A DNA stretch of 64,000 nucleotides from Pseudomonas lalucatii (GCF_018398425.1 NZ_JADPMV010000001.1:930001-994000); one strand, 5' to 3'; counted from the first letter of the stretch, positions 38,786-51,090 are shown. Notes: generated by a model from the sequence alone, not told the origin. Numbers and translations are program-made.

Positions 38786-39196
38786 ATGGCCAGCGCCCAC
38801 CTCGATCACCACCTCGCCCTGCTCGCCCACCTGCGCGGCATTCTGGTTGCCCTGGGCGAGGCCGAACAGATCCTCGACGACAGCCACGCGCTGTTCCTCG
38901 AGCGCTTCGATGAACTGGTCAAGGATCTGCCGCAAGACCCGGAGGCCAGCCTCTACCTGGGCCAGGACCTGATCAGCCAGATTTTCCACCGCTACCCGCA
39001 GATCGCCCACCTGGTGCCGCGCGACCTGCTCTGGTTCTTCGGCGGCGACTGCCTGCACTTCATGCCGGACGAGGAGATCGAGCTGTTCCAGCGGCTCGAC
39101 GAGCGCCGCTTCGAGGCCGAGCAGAACGGCGAGCCCTTCGACTGGAACCAGGAAAAGGCGCTGCTGGCCCTGCCGCCGCAGGGCAGCAAGCACTAA
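38786..39196 (+). CDS. PA2817-family conserved protein
   Basis: A 136-residue acidic, mostly helical cytosolic protein (HHLALLAHLRGILVALGEAE, DLLWFFGGDCLHFMPDEE). It belongs to a family known only from Pseudomonas and relatives, named after its P. aeruginosa member; function unknown. It follows fadE by 62 bases and ends in a good terminator. Confidence 0.8.
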   Translation: MASAHLDHHLALLAHLRGILVALGEAEQILDDSHALFLERFDELVKDLPQDPEASLYLGQDLISQIFHRYPQIAHLVPRDLLWFFGGDCLHFMPDEEIELFQRLDERRFEAEQNGEPFDWNQEKALLALPPQGSKH

Positions 39197-39215
39197 GCGG
39201 AGCCACCCGGCGCAA

Positions 39216-39247
39216 AAAAGCCCGCTCGGCAACGCCGGCGGGCTTTT
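39216..39247 (+). terminator. rho-independent terminator
   Basis: Outer stem AAAAGCCCG/CGGGCTTTT with an inner CGGC-AAC-GCCG stem-loop, 20 bases after the stop of the gene at 38786-39196. Confidence 0.85.
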
Positions 39248-39272
39248 CTGGGTGCCTGCTCGAGGCACAAAC

Positions 39273-39301
39273 GAAAACGCCGCTCGATGAGCGGCGTTTT
39301 C
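39273..39301 (-). terminator. terminator of the tRNA operon
   Basis: Perfect 12-bp stem GAAAACGCCGCT / AGCGGCGTTTTC with a 5-base loop, 7 bases after the last tRNA on the minus strand. Confidence 0.85.
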
Positions 39302-39308
39302 CTGTATT

Positions 39309-39384
<76 letters not shown>

Positions 39385-39400
39385 ATTTGCTACAACAAAT

Positions 39401-39476
39401 TGGCGTCCCCTAGGGGACTCGAACCCCTGTTACCGCCGTGAAAGGGCGGTGTCCTAGGCCACTAGACGAAGGGGAC
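39401..39476 (-). tRNA. tRNA-Glu (anticodon TTC), copy 2
   Basis: 76 bases on the minus strand, starting GTCCCCTTCGTCTAGTGGCC, with encoded CCA. The anticodon loop CTTTCAC gives TTC. Identical to the copy at 39656-39731. Confidence 0.97.
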
Positions 39477-39549
39477 CTGGAACTTTATTGCCGCAACGCC
39501 GCCAGCGTATCGGCCTCATGCATCGCTCACCGAGCGCTGCCTGAAAATC

Positions 39550-39625
<76 letters not shown>

Positions 39626-39655
39626 ATTGCTTCTGCGTACTTTCCCGATGGAAAG

Positions 39656-39731
39656 TGGCGTCCCCTAGGGGACTCGAACCCCTGTTACCGCCGTGAAAGG
39701 GCGGTGTCCTAGGCCACTAGACGAAGGGGAC
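39656..39731 (-). tRNA. tRNA-Glu (anticodon TTC), copy 1
   Basis: 76 bases, identical to 39401-39476, with encoded CCA. First gene after the promoter at 39805-39833. Confidence 0.97.
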
Positions 39732-39804
39732 GCAGCCCGGAACTTCAACAGTCTTTCCGGCTTCCCGCGCCTCGCCAACCGGCATTGCGCTTGAAGTGGC
39801 GCGC

Positions 39805-39833
39805 ATTCTAGGGAGCCTTTGAGGAGTCGTCAA
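39805..39833 (-). promoter_or_regulatory. strong stable-RNA promoter of the tRNA operon
   Basis: On the minus strand: -35 TTGACG, 17-base spacer, -10 TAGAAT, then a GC-rich discriminator (GCGCGCC). Directly upstream of the -35 lies an A/T run (39840-39860), a likely UP element. The arrangement is that of growth-rate-regulated rRNA/tRNA promoters. Confidence 0.85.
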
Positions 39834-39954
39834 CCTCTCTATAATTTTTTTTTAAAATCAAAGACTTCAGGGCAGAACGTGATCAAGATCTATCAGCCTC
39901 AAAGCTAAGGCACTACACTCGGGCGGAAAACCCGCCGTACGAGAGGTTGTAGCG

Positions 39955-40722
39955 ATGTCCCCCTTGGTGATTACCTTGCTGATTGTCGGCGGCATTCTGA
40001 TCCTGATTGCCATCGCCTACATCAATCACATGGTCGAGAACAGCAAGCTGGAGAAGGCGCGCCTCAAGGCCGACCTCAACGACCGCCTGAAGCGCTGTGC
40101 CGACCTCTCGGAAAGCCTGCCCGGGCAGCTGATGACGCCCCAGCTCAAGCTTCTGCTCAGCCGCCTGCAGCTGCATTTCGCCGAGCGCCTGCTGCCGCTG
40201 GACAAGAGCGCTGCCAGCAAGACCCGCATCGGCGAACTGCGGCAGTTGATCGCCCAAGGCGAATCGATCGCCGTACGCAACCCGCCCCAGCCCGTGCTGA
40301 CCGAGGCCAAGGCCAAGGAAGTACGCTTTCAGCTGGAGAACCTGCACGGCCAGATCAACCGCTGCGCCAAGGACGGCGTCCTGCAAGGCAACGAGGGCAA
40401 GCACTGGCTGAACGAAATCCGCCATATGCTCGTGCAGCTGCATATCGAGTTCTTCGGCAACCTCGGCCAGCAAGCGCTGCAGCAGAACCACCCCGGCCAG
40501 GCACGCCTGGCGTTCGAGCGGGGCGTGCAATACCTGCGCAAGCAGCCGGACCCGAGCCGCTACCAGGCCCAGCTGCAGGTACTGGAAAAGCATCTCGCCC
40601 GCGCCAACGCCATGGTCTTGGAAACGGCCAAGCCGGCCAGCGAAGACAGCAGCGAACTGACCCAGGGCCTGCAGGAGCTGGAAAGCGACGACGACTGGAA
40701 GAAGAAGCAGATCTACGACTAG
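39955..40722 (+). CDS. membrane-anchored helical protein
   Basis: A 255-residue protein with one N-terminal span (VITLLIVGGILILIAIAYI) and a long cytosolic, helix-rich part (NSKLEKARLKADLNDRLKRC, then LTEAKAKEVRFQLENLH). The last 30 residues are very acidic. Conserved in Pseudomonas next to the tRNA genes; function unknown. ATG 39955 follows GAGAGG. 17 bases upstream of the GST gene, probably co-transcribed. Confidence 0.75.
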   Translation: MSPLVITLLIVGGILILIAIAYINHMVENSKLEKARLKADLNDRLKRCADLSESLPGQLMTPQLKLLLSRLQLHFAERLLPLDKSAASKTRIGELRQLIAQGESIAVRNPPQPVLTEAKAKEVRFQLENLHGQINRCAKDGVLQGNEGKHWLNEIRHMLVQLHIEFFGNLGQQALQQNHPGQARLAFERGVQYLRKQPDPSRYQAQLQVLEKHLARANAMVLETAKPASEDSSELTQGLQELESDDDWKKKQIYD

Positions 40723-40739
40723 CCAGACAAGGACACCCC

Positions 40740-41402
40740 ATGAGCCTGACCCTATACGGCGCCCCACTCTCGCCATTCGTACGCAAGGTGCGACTGTATC
40801 TGCTGGAGAGTGGCCTGGACTACCAACTGGAAATCGTCCTGCCCTTCGGCCAGCCGGACTGGTACTACGACCTCAACCCGCTGGGACGCATCCCGGCACT
40901 CAAGGACGGCGATTTCAGCCTCGCCGACTCCAGCGTCATCTGCCAATACCTGCACGACAAGTACGCCGCGGGCGCCAACCTGCTCGGCAGCGGCGCCGAG
41001 CAGCGGGCACAGGTGCGCTGGCTGGAGAAATACGCCGACTACGAGCTGGCGCCGCTGTGCACCTTCGCCGTCTTCCGCAACCGGGCGCTCAAACCGAGCA
41101 TGGGCCAGCCCTGCGACGAGGCCGCAGTGCGCTCGGCGCTGGAGGACAAGCTGCCGCGGCATTTCGACTACCTGGAGAAGCTGCTGGGCAGCGCCGACTT
41201 CCTGGTCGGCGCCAGCCCGACCCTGGCCGACCTGGCGCTCTGCTGCCAGTTGATCAACATGGAGCATGGCGGCGAACGGCTCGATCCCCGGCGCTGGCCC
41301 GGCCTGGCCGGACTCTATGCCCGCATCAGGGCACGGCCCTCGGTACAGGCGGTACTGCCGGGCGAACAGAAGATGCTCGCCAGGATGAGTGGCAAGGCCT
41401 GA
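40740..41402 (+). CDS. glutathione S-transferase family protein
   Basis: A 220-residue GST. The N-terminal thioredoxin fold begins LYGAPLSPFVRKVRLYL (Ser at the usual active-site position), with NPLGRIPALKD and DSSVICQYL; the C-terminal helical domain has ASPTLADLALCCQL. AAGGACACCCC precedes the ATG. The third GST-type protein in this window; substrate unknown. Confidence 0.88.
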   Translation: MSLTLYGAPLSPFVRKVRLYLLESGLDYQLEIVLPFGQPDWYYDLNPLGRIPALKDGDFSLADSSVICQYLHDKYAAGANLLGSGAEQRAQVRWLEKYADYELAPLCTFAVFRNRALKPSMGQPCDEAAVRSALEDKLPRHFDYLEKLLGSADFLVGASPTLADLALCCQLINMEHGGERLDPRRWPGLAGLYARIRARPSVQAVLPGEQKMLARMSGKA

Positions 41403-41448
41403 GCGTCCCGGCGCCGGCAGCCCCGAGCGGGCGGCCGGCGCCAGATTT

Positions 41449-41931
41449 TCAGCAGTCGCTCGACTCCAGAAACACCTCGACCAGGCGCTCGATGCCGGCC
41501 TGATCCTCCGCGCCGAAACGGCCACGCCGCGGGCTGTCCAGATCCAGCACGCCGATCAGCCGCCCCGCCTTCAACAGCGGCACCACCAGTTCGCTCGCCG
41601 AGGCGCTGTCGCAGGCGATGTGCCCGGCGAAAACGTGCACGTCCTCGACTCGCTGGCTCTGCCGGCTGGCCGCCGCCACACCGCAGACGCCGCGCCCGAA
41701 GGGTATCCGCACGCAGGCCACCTTGCCCTGAAAGGGCCCGAGCAGCAGCTGCTCGCCACGGGCCAGGTAGAAGCCGGCCCAGTTGAGGTCGGCCAGTTCG
41801 TGAAACAGAAAGGCGGAGAATTGCGCGGCGTTGGCGATGAAGTCCCGTTCCCCGGCGAGCAGCGCCGCCAGCTGCGCCTCCAGCAGCGGGTAGCCCTCGA
41901 GCCCGGCGCCGGTATTCTGCAGGTCGATCAT
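41449..41931 (-). CDS. msrC: free methionine-(R)-sulfoxide reductase (GAF type)
   Basis: A 160-residue GAF-fold enzyme reducing free Met-R-sulfoxide. The three redox cysteines are Cys73 (VACVRIPFGRG), Cys83 (GVCGVAAA) and Cys107 (HIACDSASASELVVP), with the same spacings of 10 and 24 as in Escherichia coli YebR. The end LIGVLDLDSP is typical. The start overlaps the stop of an ATPase gene by 4 bases. Confidence 0.9.
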   Translation of the reverse strand: MIDLQNTGAGLEGYPLLEAQLAALLAGERDFIANAAQFSAFLFHELADLNWAGFYLARGEQLLLGPFQGKVACVRIPFGRGVCGVAAASRQSQRVEDVHVFAGHIACDSASASELVVPLLKAGRLIGVLDLDSPRRGRFGAEDQAGIERLVEVFLESSDC

Positions 41932-42818
41932 GCCGACTCCCCCAGGAGCCTGAGCCCCACCCAGTGCCTGGCGAACTGGTAGGCACAGCGACCGTTGCGG
42001 TTGCCGCGTCCCAGCGCCCAACGGATCGCCGCCTTTTCCAGTTCCTCGCTCCACTGCCAGCGCAGCCCCACCGCGCCGGCCTGAACCTCGATCCAGTGAC
42101 GCACCACCGCCAGGAAGTGGTCCTGGGTGAAGGGGTAGAAGGACAGCCACAGGCCGAAACGGTCCGACAGGGCGATCTTGTCTTCCACCGCCTCGCTCGG
42201 ATGCAGCTCGCCGTCGACCCGCTGCCAGTGCTCGTTGTCGCTCTGCTGCTCCGGCAACAGATGACGGCGATTGGAGGTGGCATACAGCAGCACGTTGTCC
42301 GGCGCGCGCTCCAGCGAGCCGTCCAGCACACTCTTCAGCACCCGGTAGTCGCCCTCGCCCGCCTCGAACGACAGGTCGTCGCAGAACAGCACGAAGCGTT
42401 GCGGCAAGCTGGCCAGCTGCTCGACCACCCGCGGCAGGTCCGCCAGATGGTCACGCTCGATCTCGATCAGGCGCAGGCCGGCTGCGGCATGCGCGGCCAA
42501 CAGCGCACGCACCAGGGACGACTTGCCGGTGCCACGCGCGCCCCAGAGCAAGGCATGATTGGCCGGTAGCCCCTGGACGAACTGGCGGGTATTGCGCGCC
42601 AGCTGTTCGCGCTGGGCATCCACGCCGATCAGGTCGCCCAACTCGAGGTCGAGGCTGATCTGCAGGGGTTGCAGATAACCGCCGCGCCCCTCGCGACGCC
42701 AGCGTGCGGCCAGGCTCTGCTGCCAGTCGACGGCCCCGCGCTGGGGCGGCAGGTAGGGCTCGAGGCGGGCGAGCACGGTCTCGGCCCGCTGGAGAAAGGC
42801 CAGTAAACGGGAATCCAC
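41928..42818 (-). CDS. DUF815-type AAA ATPase
   Basis: A 296-residue P-loop ATPase. Walker A is GARGTGKSS; Walker B is RFVLFCDDLSFE; the sensor region is LLYATSNRRHLLP. A GTG at 42818 is the likely start: AAGGAG lies 6-7 bases before it, whereas the farther TTG at 42851 has no ribosome site. It is translationally coupled to msrC (ATGA overlap). Family function unknown; a chaperone-like role is possible. Confidence 0.83.
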   Translation of the reverse strand: MDSRLLAFLQRAETVLARLEPYLPPQRGAVDWQQSLAARWRREGRGGYLQPLQISLDLELGDLIGVDAQREQLARNTRQFVQGLPANHALLWGARGTGKSSLVRALLAAHAAAGLRLIEIERDHLADLPRVVEQLASLPQRFVLFCDDLSFEAGEGDYRVLKSVLDGSLERAPDNVLLYATSNRRHLLPEQQSDNEHWQRVDGELHPSEAVEDKIALSDRFGLWLSFYPFTQDHFLAVVRHWIEVQAGAVGLRWQWSEELEKAAIRWALGRGNRNGRCAYQFARHWVGLRLLGESA

Positions 42819-42883
42819 GACGTACTCCTTGTAGACGATGAAAGCCGCCAAACGCCCCTGCCGGCGAGGCAGGCAGATGGGCT

Positions 42884-45227
<2,344 letters not shown>

Positions 45228-45244
<17 letters not shown>

Positions 45245-45694
45245 CGCGATCGAGCAGGTGCCCGACCTGCTCGCGCAACTCGGCCAGCTCGTCCAGATCG
45301 ACGCCCCGCTCGCACAACAGGCGCTGCTTGAGCGGCACGACCTTCGTGCGCAGGGTGCAGCCCGCCTCGGTCAGGACCAGATGCACCTCGCGCTCGTCCG
45401 CGCCCGAACGCCGCCGCGCCACCAGGCCCAGCTGCTCGAGGCGCTTGAGCAGCGGCGTCAGGGTACCGGAGTCGAGCATCAGGCGCTCGCCCATGGCCTT
45501 GACCGTGGGCTGCGGCGGGGGGCTCGCCTGCCACTCCCACAGCACCAGCATCGCCAGGTACTGCGGGTAGGTCAGCTGCAACTGGTCGAGCATCGGCTTG
45601 TAGGCGCGGATCACCGCCCGCGAGGCCGCATACAGCTTGAAACACAGCTGATCGTCGAGCTGCAGCGAGACCTCCGCCACCGACGTCGCCCCGG

Positions 45695-45698
<4 letters not shown>
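45228..45698 (-). CDS. ospR: redox-sensing MarR regulator OspR
   Basis: A 156-residue MarR/OhrR-type regulator. Cys19 in [14 protein letters not shown] sits where OhrR-like proteins have the peroxide-reactive cysteine; the winged helix spans [23 protein letters not shown] and the wing [19 protein letters not shown]. It overlaps the gpx stop by 4 bases and converges on sagS with a 17-bp overlap. In P. aeruginosa OspR represses gpx and its own operon until oxidised. Confidence 0.9.
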
Positions 45699-46180
<482 letters not shown>

Positions 46181-46230
46181 GCTGGCGGTCCTTGGTTGAG
46201 AGAAGTGGCGATACAAATAGCAGGCAATTG

Positions 46231-46244
46231 AATTGCGTACAATT
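46231..46244. promoter_or_regulatory. candidate OspR operator
   Basis: AATTG-CGTA-CAATT, a perfect palindrome of the OhrR/OspR kind. On the minus strand it overlaps a plausible -35 (TTGTAC) and spacer of the gpx-ospR promoter, so occupancy would block transcription. Confidence 0.6.
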
Positions 46245-46310
46245 TATTCTCCGACAATAAACCTCGCTGATGCCGCACCATGGCCGCTACTGCGGCCGCA
46301 CCCGCCCCAC

Positions 46311-46706
46311 CTAGTCGCGCGGCACCAGCTTGAGCGACACCGAGTTGATGCAGTAGCGCAGGCCGGTCGGCTTGGGGCCGTCGGGGAACACGTGCCCCAG
46401 ATGGGCGTCGCAGCGGGCGCATTTGACCTCGATGCGATGCATGCCATGGCTGAAGTCGTCCTGGCTGGCGATGGCCGCGGCGCTCACCGGCTGGAAATAG
46501 CTGGGCCAGCCGCTGCCGGAATCGTACTTGGCGTCGGAGTCGAACAGCGCCTCGCCGCAACAGGCGCAGTGGTAGATGCCCGGCGTCTTGCTGTCATGGT
46601 ACTGACCGGTGAAGGCGCGCTCAGTGCCGCCCAGGCGACAGACATGGTACTGCTCCTGCGACAGTTCCTCGCGCCAGGCTTCCAGGGGTTTCTCGAGCTT
46701 GTCCAC
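46311..46706 (-). CDS. msrB: peptide methionine-(R)-S-oxide reductase
   Basis: A 131-residue MsrB repairing Met-R-sulfoxide in proteins. Two zinc-binding CxxC pairs (Cys47/Cys50 and Cys96/Cys99), the [10 protein letters not shown] motif, HRIEV and the catalytic Cys119 in RYCINSVSL are present. The start is a GTG at 46706: GGAGG lies 8-9 bases upstream and family proteins begin here; no ATG fits. It precedes gpx-ospR on the same strand with its own intergenic gap. Confidence 0.93.
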   Translation of the reverse strand: MDKLEKPLEAWREELSQEQYHVCRLGGTERAFTGQYHDSKTPGIYHCACCGEALFDSDAKYDSGSGWPSYFQPVSAAAIASQDDFSHGMHRIEVKCARCDAHLGHVFPDGPKPTGLRYCINSVSLKLVPRD

Positions 46707-46875
46707 GACCGTTGTCCTCCGCTTAAAAAAGCCCGCCCAATCGCTTTGCCAGGATCGGGCTGCCACGTATGATTCGACCCCAGTCTGTCACCCGCGTTAC
46801 ACGCTGCCAAGGTTCGTCCGATCGAGTCATTTACGGCGCATTTCCGCGGTGCTTCTCCAGCTCAGGATCAACCCC

Positions 46876-48087
46876 ATGCAGGTCAGCAAATCCAACAAGC
46901 TCGCCAACGTCTGCTACGACATCCGCGGGCCGGTGCTCAAGCACGCTAAACGCCTGGAAGAGGAAGGCCAGCGCATCCTCAAGCTGAACATCGGCAACCC
47001 GGCGCCCTTCGGCTTCGAGGCCCCCGAGGAGATCCTCCAGGACGTCATCCGCAACCTGCCCACCGCCCAGGGCTACAGCGACTCCAAGGGCCTGTTCAGC
47101 GCGCGCAAGGCGGTGATGCAGTACTACCAGCAGAAGCAGGTCGAAGGCGTCGGCATCGAGGACATCTACCTGGGCAACGGCGTCTCCGAGCTGATCGTCA
47201 TGGCCATGCAGGCGCTGCTCAACAACGGTGACGAGGTGCTGATCCCGGCACCCGACTACCCGCTGTGGACCGCCGCGGTGGCGCTGTCCGGCGGCAAGCC
47301 GGTGCACTACCTGTGCGACGAGCAGGCCGGCTGGTTCCCCGACGTGGCCGACATGCGCGCCAAGATCACGCCGAACACCAAGGCCCTGGTGCTGATCAAC
47401 CCGAACAACCCCACCGGCGCGGTGTACTCGCGCGAGGTGCTGCTGGACATCGTCGAGTTGGCCCGCCAGCACAACCTGGTGATCTTCTCCGACGAGATCT
47501 ACGACAAGATCCTCTACGACGAGGCCGTGCACATCAGCACCGCCTCGCTGGCGCCGGACGTGCTGTGCCTGACCTTCAACGGCCTGTCGAAATCCTACCG
47601 GGTGGCCGGCTTCCGCTCCGGCTGGGTGGCGATCTCCGGCCCCAAGCACCGGGCGCAGAGCTACATCGAAGGCTTGGACATCCTGGCCAACATGCGCCTG
47701 TGCGCCAACGTGCCGAGCCAGCACGCGATCCAGACGGCACTGGGCGGCTACCAGAGCATCAACGATCTGGTGCTGCCCAACGGCCGCCTGCTGGAGCAGC
47801 GCAACCGCGCCTGGGAGCTGCTCAACGACATCCCCGGGGTCAGCTGCGTCAAGCCCATGGGCGCGCTCTACGCCTTCCCCAGGATCGACCCCAAGGTCTG
47901 CCCGATCCACAACGACGAGAAGTTCGTCCTCGACCTGTTGCTCTCCGAGAAGCTGCTGGTCGTCCAGGGCACCGCCTTCAACTGGCCCTGGCCGGATCAC
48001 TTCCGCGTGGTCACCCTGCCCCGGATCGACGACCTGGAACAGGCCATCGGGCGCATCGGCAACTTCCTCGGCAACTACCGCCAGTAA
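46876..48087 (+). CDS. alaA: alanine/glutamate-pyruvate aminotransferase AlaA
   Basis: A 403-residue class I aminotransferase making alanine from pyruvate and glutamate. Motifs: NIGNPAPFGFEAP, INPNNPTGAVYS, FSDEIYDKILYD and the PLP lysine Lys239 in TFNGLSKSYRVAGFRSGW. Start ATG 46876 (MQVSKSNKLANVCYD) matches family N-termini; an open frame farther upstream is antisense to msrB. The next gene starts 4 bases after its stop. Confidence 0.93.
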   Translation: MQVSKSNKLANVCYDIRGPVLKHAKRLEEEGQRILKLNIGNPAPFGFEAPEEILQDVIRNLPTAQGYSDSKGLFSARKAVMQYYQQKQVEGVGIEDIYLGNGVSELIVMAMQALLNNGDEVLIPAPDYPLWTAAVALSGGKPVHYLCDEQAGWFPDVADMRAKITPNTKALVLINPNNPTGAVYSREVLLDIVELARQHNLVIFSDEIYDKILYDEAVHISTASLAPDVLCLTFNGLSKSYRVAGFRSGWVAISGPKHRAQSYIEGLDILANMRLCANVPSQHAIQTALGGYQSINDLVLPNGRLLEQRNRAWELLNDIPGVSCVKPMGALYAFPRIDPKVCPIHNDEKFVLDLLLSEKLLVVQGTAFNWPWPDHFRVVTLPRIDDLEQAIGRIGNFLGNYRQ

Positions 48088-48091
48088 GCCC

Positions 48092-48544
48092 ATGGACCTG
48101 CAGATCGACGACTTCTACAAGGACGCCGCCGGCGGCCTGCTGCTGCTCTACCAGGTGTTCCCGCGCAAGATGGCGCTGTACGTCGAGGACCTGATCGGCC
48201 GCGAGGAGCCGGACGAGTTCGGCCTGCCGAGCAAACGCCACCAGAGCTGCCTGGGCGCCCTGCTGTGGCTGGCCGAGGAAGGCTACCTGCGCTTCGAATC
48301 GACCATCGCCTACGACGCCCTGGACCAGGCGGTGCTCAGCGAGAAGGGCTTCCTGCGCCTGAGCCGCGGCGTGCCCCATGCCCTGGCGGGCAGCGAAGTC
48401 CTGCCGCCAAGCGTGCGCCGGGTCCAGGCCAGCCTGGCGCACCAGCTGCGCGAGGCGCTGACCCAGCAGCACGGTGAACGCCTCGCCCGGCTCACCCGCC
48501 TGGTCTTCGCCGGCGCTCTAGCCGGGGCAAACGACACAGTTTGA
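48092..48544 (+). CDS. conserved hypothetical protein downstream of alaA
   Basis: A 150-residue soluble protein (DDFYKDAAGGLLLLYQVFPR, LGALLWLAEEGYLRFES) with a winged-helix feel: the helices around 50-90 followed by LSEKGFLRLSRG resemble a DNA-binding wing. It keeps this place between alaA and htpX in P. aeruginosa. Function unknown. Starts 4 bases after alaA, so co-transcribed. Confidence 0.75.
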   Translation: MDLQIDDFYKDAAGGLLLLYQVFPRKMALYVEDLIGREEPDEFGLPSKRHQSCLGALLWLAEEGYLRFESTIAYDALDQAVLSEKGFLRLSRGVPHALAGSEVLPPSVRRVQASLAHQLREALTQQHGERLARLTRLVFAGALAGANDTV

Positions 48545-48634
48545 AATAGTCCCCCGGTTGAATAGCCCGAGGCCCCACCCTTATATAGCCGGCATAACCG
48601 GACCGTCTTTTCTCCTGAGGAGTAGTTTCACACC

Positions 48635-49507
48635 ATGATGCGCATCTTGCTGTTCCTGGCCACCAACCTGGCGGTCCTGATCATCGCCAGCATCACCCTC
48701 AAGCTGCTGGGGGTCGACCGCTTCACCGGCCAGAACTACGGCAGCCTGCTGGCCTTCTGCGCGGTGTTCGGTTTCGCCGGCTCGCTGATCTCGCTGTTCA
48801 TCTCCAAGTGGATGGCGAAGATGAGCACCGGCACCGAGATCATCAGCCAGCCGCGCACCCGCCACGAGCAGTGGCTGCTGCAGACCGTCGAGGAACTGTC
48901 CCGCGAGGCCGGCATCAAGATGCCGGAAGTGGGCATCTTCCCCGCCTATGAATCCAACGCCTTCGCCACCGGCTGGAACAAGAACGACGCCCTGGTCGCC
49001 GTCAGCCAGGGCCTGCTGGAACGCTTTTCCCCGGACGAAGTGCGTGCCGTGCTGGCCCACGAGATCGGCCACGTGGCCAACGGCGACATGGTCACCCTGG
49101 CGCTGATCCAGGGCGTGGTGAACACCTTCGTGATGTTCTTCGCGCGGATCTTCGGCAACTTCGTCGACAAGGCCATCCTCAAGAACGAAGACGGCCATGG
49201 CATCGGCTATTTCGTGGCGACCATCTTCGCCGAACTGGTGCTGGGCATCCTCGCCAGCATCATCGTCATGTGGTTCTCGCGCAAACGCGAGTTCAAGGCC
49301 GACGAGGCCGGCGCGCGCCTGGCCGGCACCGGCGCCATGATCGCCGCCCTGCAGCGCCTGCGCGCCGAGCAGGGGGTGCCGGTACACATGCCCGACAGCC
49401 TGACCGCCTTCGGCATCAACGGCGGCCTGAAGCACGGCCTGGCCGGCCTGCTGATGAGCCACCCGCCGCTGGAAGACCGCATCGAGGCCCTGCGCCAACG
49501 CGGCTGA
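48635..49507 (+). CDS. htpX: membrane-bound zinc metalloprotease HtpX
   Basis: A 290-residue M48 protease that degrades misfolded inner-membrane proteins. Two N-terminal spans, zinc motif His142-Glu143-x-x-His146 in [11 protein letters not shown], two more spans and the third ligand Glu224 in [19 protein letters not shown] precedes the ATG at a slightly long distance. HtpX is heat- and envelope-stress-induced in other bacteria; I could not find a clean heat-shock promoter here. A terminator follows. Confidence 0.95.
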   Translation: MMRILLFLATNLAVLIIASITLKLLGVDRFTGQNYGSLLAFCAVFGFAGSLISLFISKWMAKMSTGTEIISQPRTRHEQWLLQTVEELSREAGIKMPEVGIFPAYESNAFATGWNKNDALVAVSQGLLERFSPDEVRAVLAHEIGHVANGDMVTLALIQGVVNTFVMFFARIFGNFVDKAILKNEDGHGIGYFVATIFAELVLGILASIIVMWFSRKREFKADEAGARLAGTGAMIAALQRLRAEQGVPVHMPDSLTAFGINGGLKHGLAGLLMSHPPLEDRIEALRQRG

Positions 49508-49524
49508 GGCCTCAGCCAACGAAC

Positions 49525-49552
49525 AAGGGCGACCCGAGGGCCGCCCTTTTTT
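49525..49552 (+). terminator. rho-independent terminator of htpX
   Basis: AAGGGCG stem paired with CGCCCTT, followed by six T residues, 18 bases after the htpX stop. Confidence 0.8.
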
Positions 49553-49562
49553 GTGCCTGCAA

Positions 49563-50219
49563 CTAGCGCCGCACCAGCCGGTAGACCCGCTCGTCCAGCC
49601 ATTGCAGGCCACGCTGGCGAAACCTGTCGTTCTCGGCCAGCACGTCACCGGCCTCGAGCAGCTCCAGCCGCCAGCCCGCGGCGAACAGCCCCTGCACCTC
49701 GGCGTCACTCACGGCGAAGGGCGGCCCGTCCATCTGCTCCTGCGCATAGTCCAGGCTGACCAGCAGCCCCCGGCTGCCGGGGGCCAGGATGGTACCCAGG
49801 TGCGCGGCGTAGCGCTGACGCATCGACGGCGGCAGGGCGATCAGCGCGGCGCGATCATAGACCGCCGTGCACTCGAGCAGATGCTCGGCGCGCAGGTGGA
49901 AGAAATCGCCACACCAGAGTTCGACGGCGCCTGCAGCATAGACCCGGAACGGCCCCAGCTGGCTGACCTGCGGCTGCAGCCGCTGCTCGGCGAAGAAGTC
50001 CTCCACCGCCTTCTGCGCCAGCTCGACCCCCAGTACCCGATGCCCCTGCGCCGCCAGCCACAGCAGATCCAGGCTCTTGCCGCACAGGGGCACCAGCACC
50101 CGCCCCGCACCGCGCAGTGCCAGCTCGGGCCAGTAGCGGCGCAGGTAGGGATTGACCTCATCCTGATGAAAACCTATTTGCCCCTGCGCCCAACGCGCCT
50201 GCCAGAACGCCGCCTCCAC
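49563..50219 (-). CDS. tpm: thiopurine S-methyltransferase
   Basis: A 218-residue SAM-dependent methyltransferase. Signature: [20 protein letters not shown] at the N-terminus, the SAM loop [17 protein letters not shown], and the [11 protein letters not shown] motif. In Pseudomonas this enzyme methylates selenite or tellurite and thiopurines. Same place between htpX and other genes as in P. aeruginosa. Confidence 0.94.
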   Translation of the reverse strand: MEAAFWQARWAQGQIGFHQDEVNPYLRRYWPELALRGAGRVLVPLCGKSLDLLWLAAQGHRVLGVELAQKAVEDFFAEQRLQPQVSQLGPFRVYAAGAVELWCGDFFHLRAEHLLECTAVYDRAALIALPPSMRQRYAAHLGTILAPGSRGLLVSLDYAQEQMDGPPFAVSDAEVQGLFAAGWRLELLEAGDVLAENDRFRQRGLQWLDERVYRLVRR

Positions 50220-50322
50220 GGTTCCCCTCCAAATATTCGATAAGAAAGTACGGAATTTTATACTGGAACTCGATATATCCAGCCGCGATCATGGCGACAT
50301 CCTACTGCAGGAGTCACACCAG

Positions 50323-51090
50323 ATGCTGCCCAGTCTATTCATCTCCCACGGCTCGCCCATGCTGGCGCTGGAGCCCGGCGCCAGCGGCCCGGCCCTGGCC
50401 CGCCTGGCCGCCGAACTGCCCAGGCCCCGCGCGATTCTGGTGGTCTCCGCCCACTGGGAAAGCCAGGGTCTGCTCGTCACCGGCGCCGCCCACCCGGAGA
50501 CCTGGCACGACTTCCGCGGCTTCCCGGCGCCGCTGTATGCCGTGCAGTACCCGGCCCCCGGCCATCCGCAACTGGCCGCGCAGGTGCTCGAGCTCCTGGC
50601 CACCGCCGGCCTGCCCGCGCAGATCGACAACGAGCGGCCGCTGGACCATGGCGCCTGGGTGCCGCTGTCACTGATGTACCCGGCGGCCGATATCCCGGTC
50701 GTGCAACTGTCCCTGCCCAGCCACCAGGGCCCGGCCCTGCAGAGCCGGGTCGGACGCGCCCTGGCCGACCTGCGCGAGCAGGACGTGTTGCTGATCGGCT
50801 CCGGCAGCATCACCCACAACCTGGGCGAACTGGACTGGCAGGCCGGCCCCGAGGTGATCGAACCCTGGGCCCAGGTCTTCCGCGACTGGATGGTGGCACG
50901 GCTGGCCGATAATGACGAAGCGGCGCTGCACGACTACCGGCGCTTGGCCCCGCAAGCGGTGCGCAACCACCCGACCGACGAGCACCTGCTGCCGCTGTTC
51001 TTCGCCCGCGGCGCCGGCGGCGCCTTTCGCGTCGAGCACAGCGGCTTCACCCACGGCGCCCTGGGCATGGATATCTACAGCTTCGCCTGA
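50323..51090 (+). CDS. DODA-type extradiol ring-cleavage dioxygenase (YgiD-like)
   Basis: A 255-residue LigB-superfamily enzyme. Putative metal ligands: His9 (FISHGSP), His44 (VSAHWES) and a late His in RNHPTDEHLLPL; LDHGAWVPLSLMYP is a family mark. Relatives cleave DOPA-like catechols at the 4,5 position; the physiological substrate here is unknown. GGAG lies 10 bases before the ATG. Ends in a perfect bidirectional terminator. Confidence 0.88.
   Translation: MLPSLFISHGSPMLALEPGASGPALARLAAELPRPRAILVVSAHWESQGLLVTGAAHPETWHDFRGFPAPLYAVQYPAPGHPQLAAQVLELLATAGLPAQIDNERPLDHGAWVPLSLMYPAADIPVVQLSLPSHQGPALQSRVGRALADLREQDVLLIGSGSITHNLGELDWQAGPEVIEPWAQVFRDWMVARLADNDEAALHDYRRLAPQAVRNHPTDEHLLPLFFARGAGGAFRVEHSGFTHGALGMDIYSFA

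Noticed and set aside
41928..42818. Possible toxin-antitoxin or defence ATPase next to msrC
   Set aside because: The ATPase has a widespread housekeeping-type DUF815 pattern and conserved synteny in Pseudomonas; no nuclease, membrane effector or other defence partner is present.
48541..48600. Possible heat-shock promoter before htpX (TTGAAA and CCCC stretches)
   Set aside because: The boxes do not have the spacing expected for a sigma-32 promoter, so the match was not counted.
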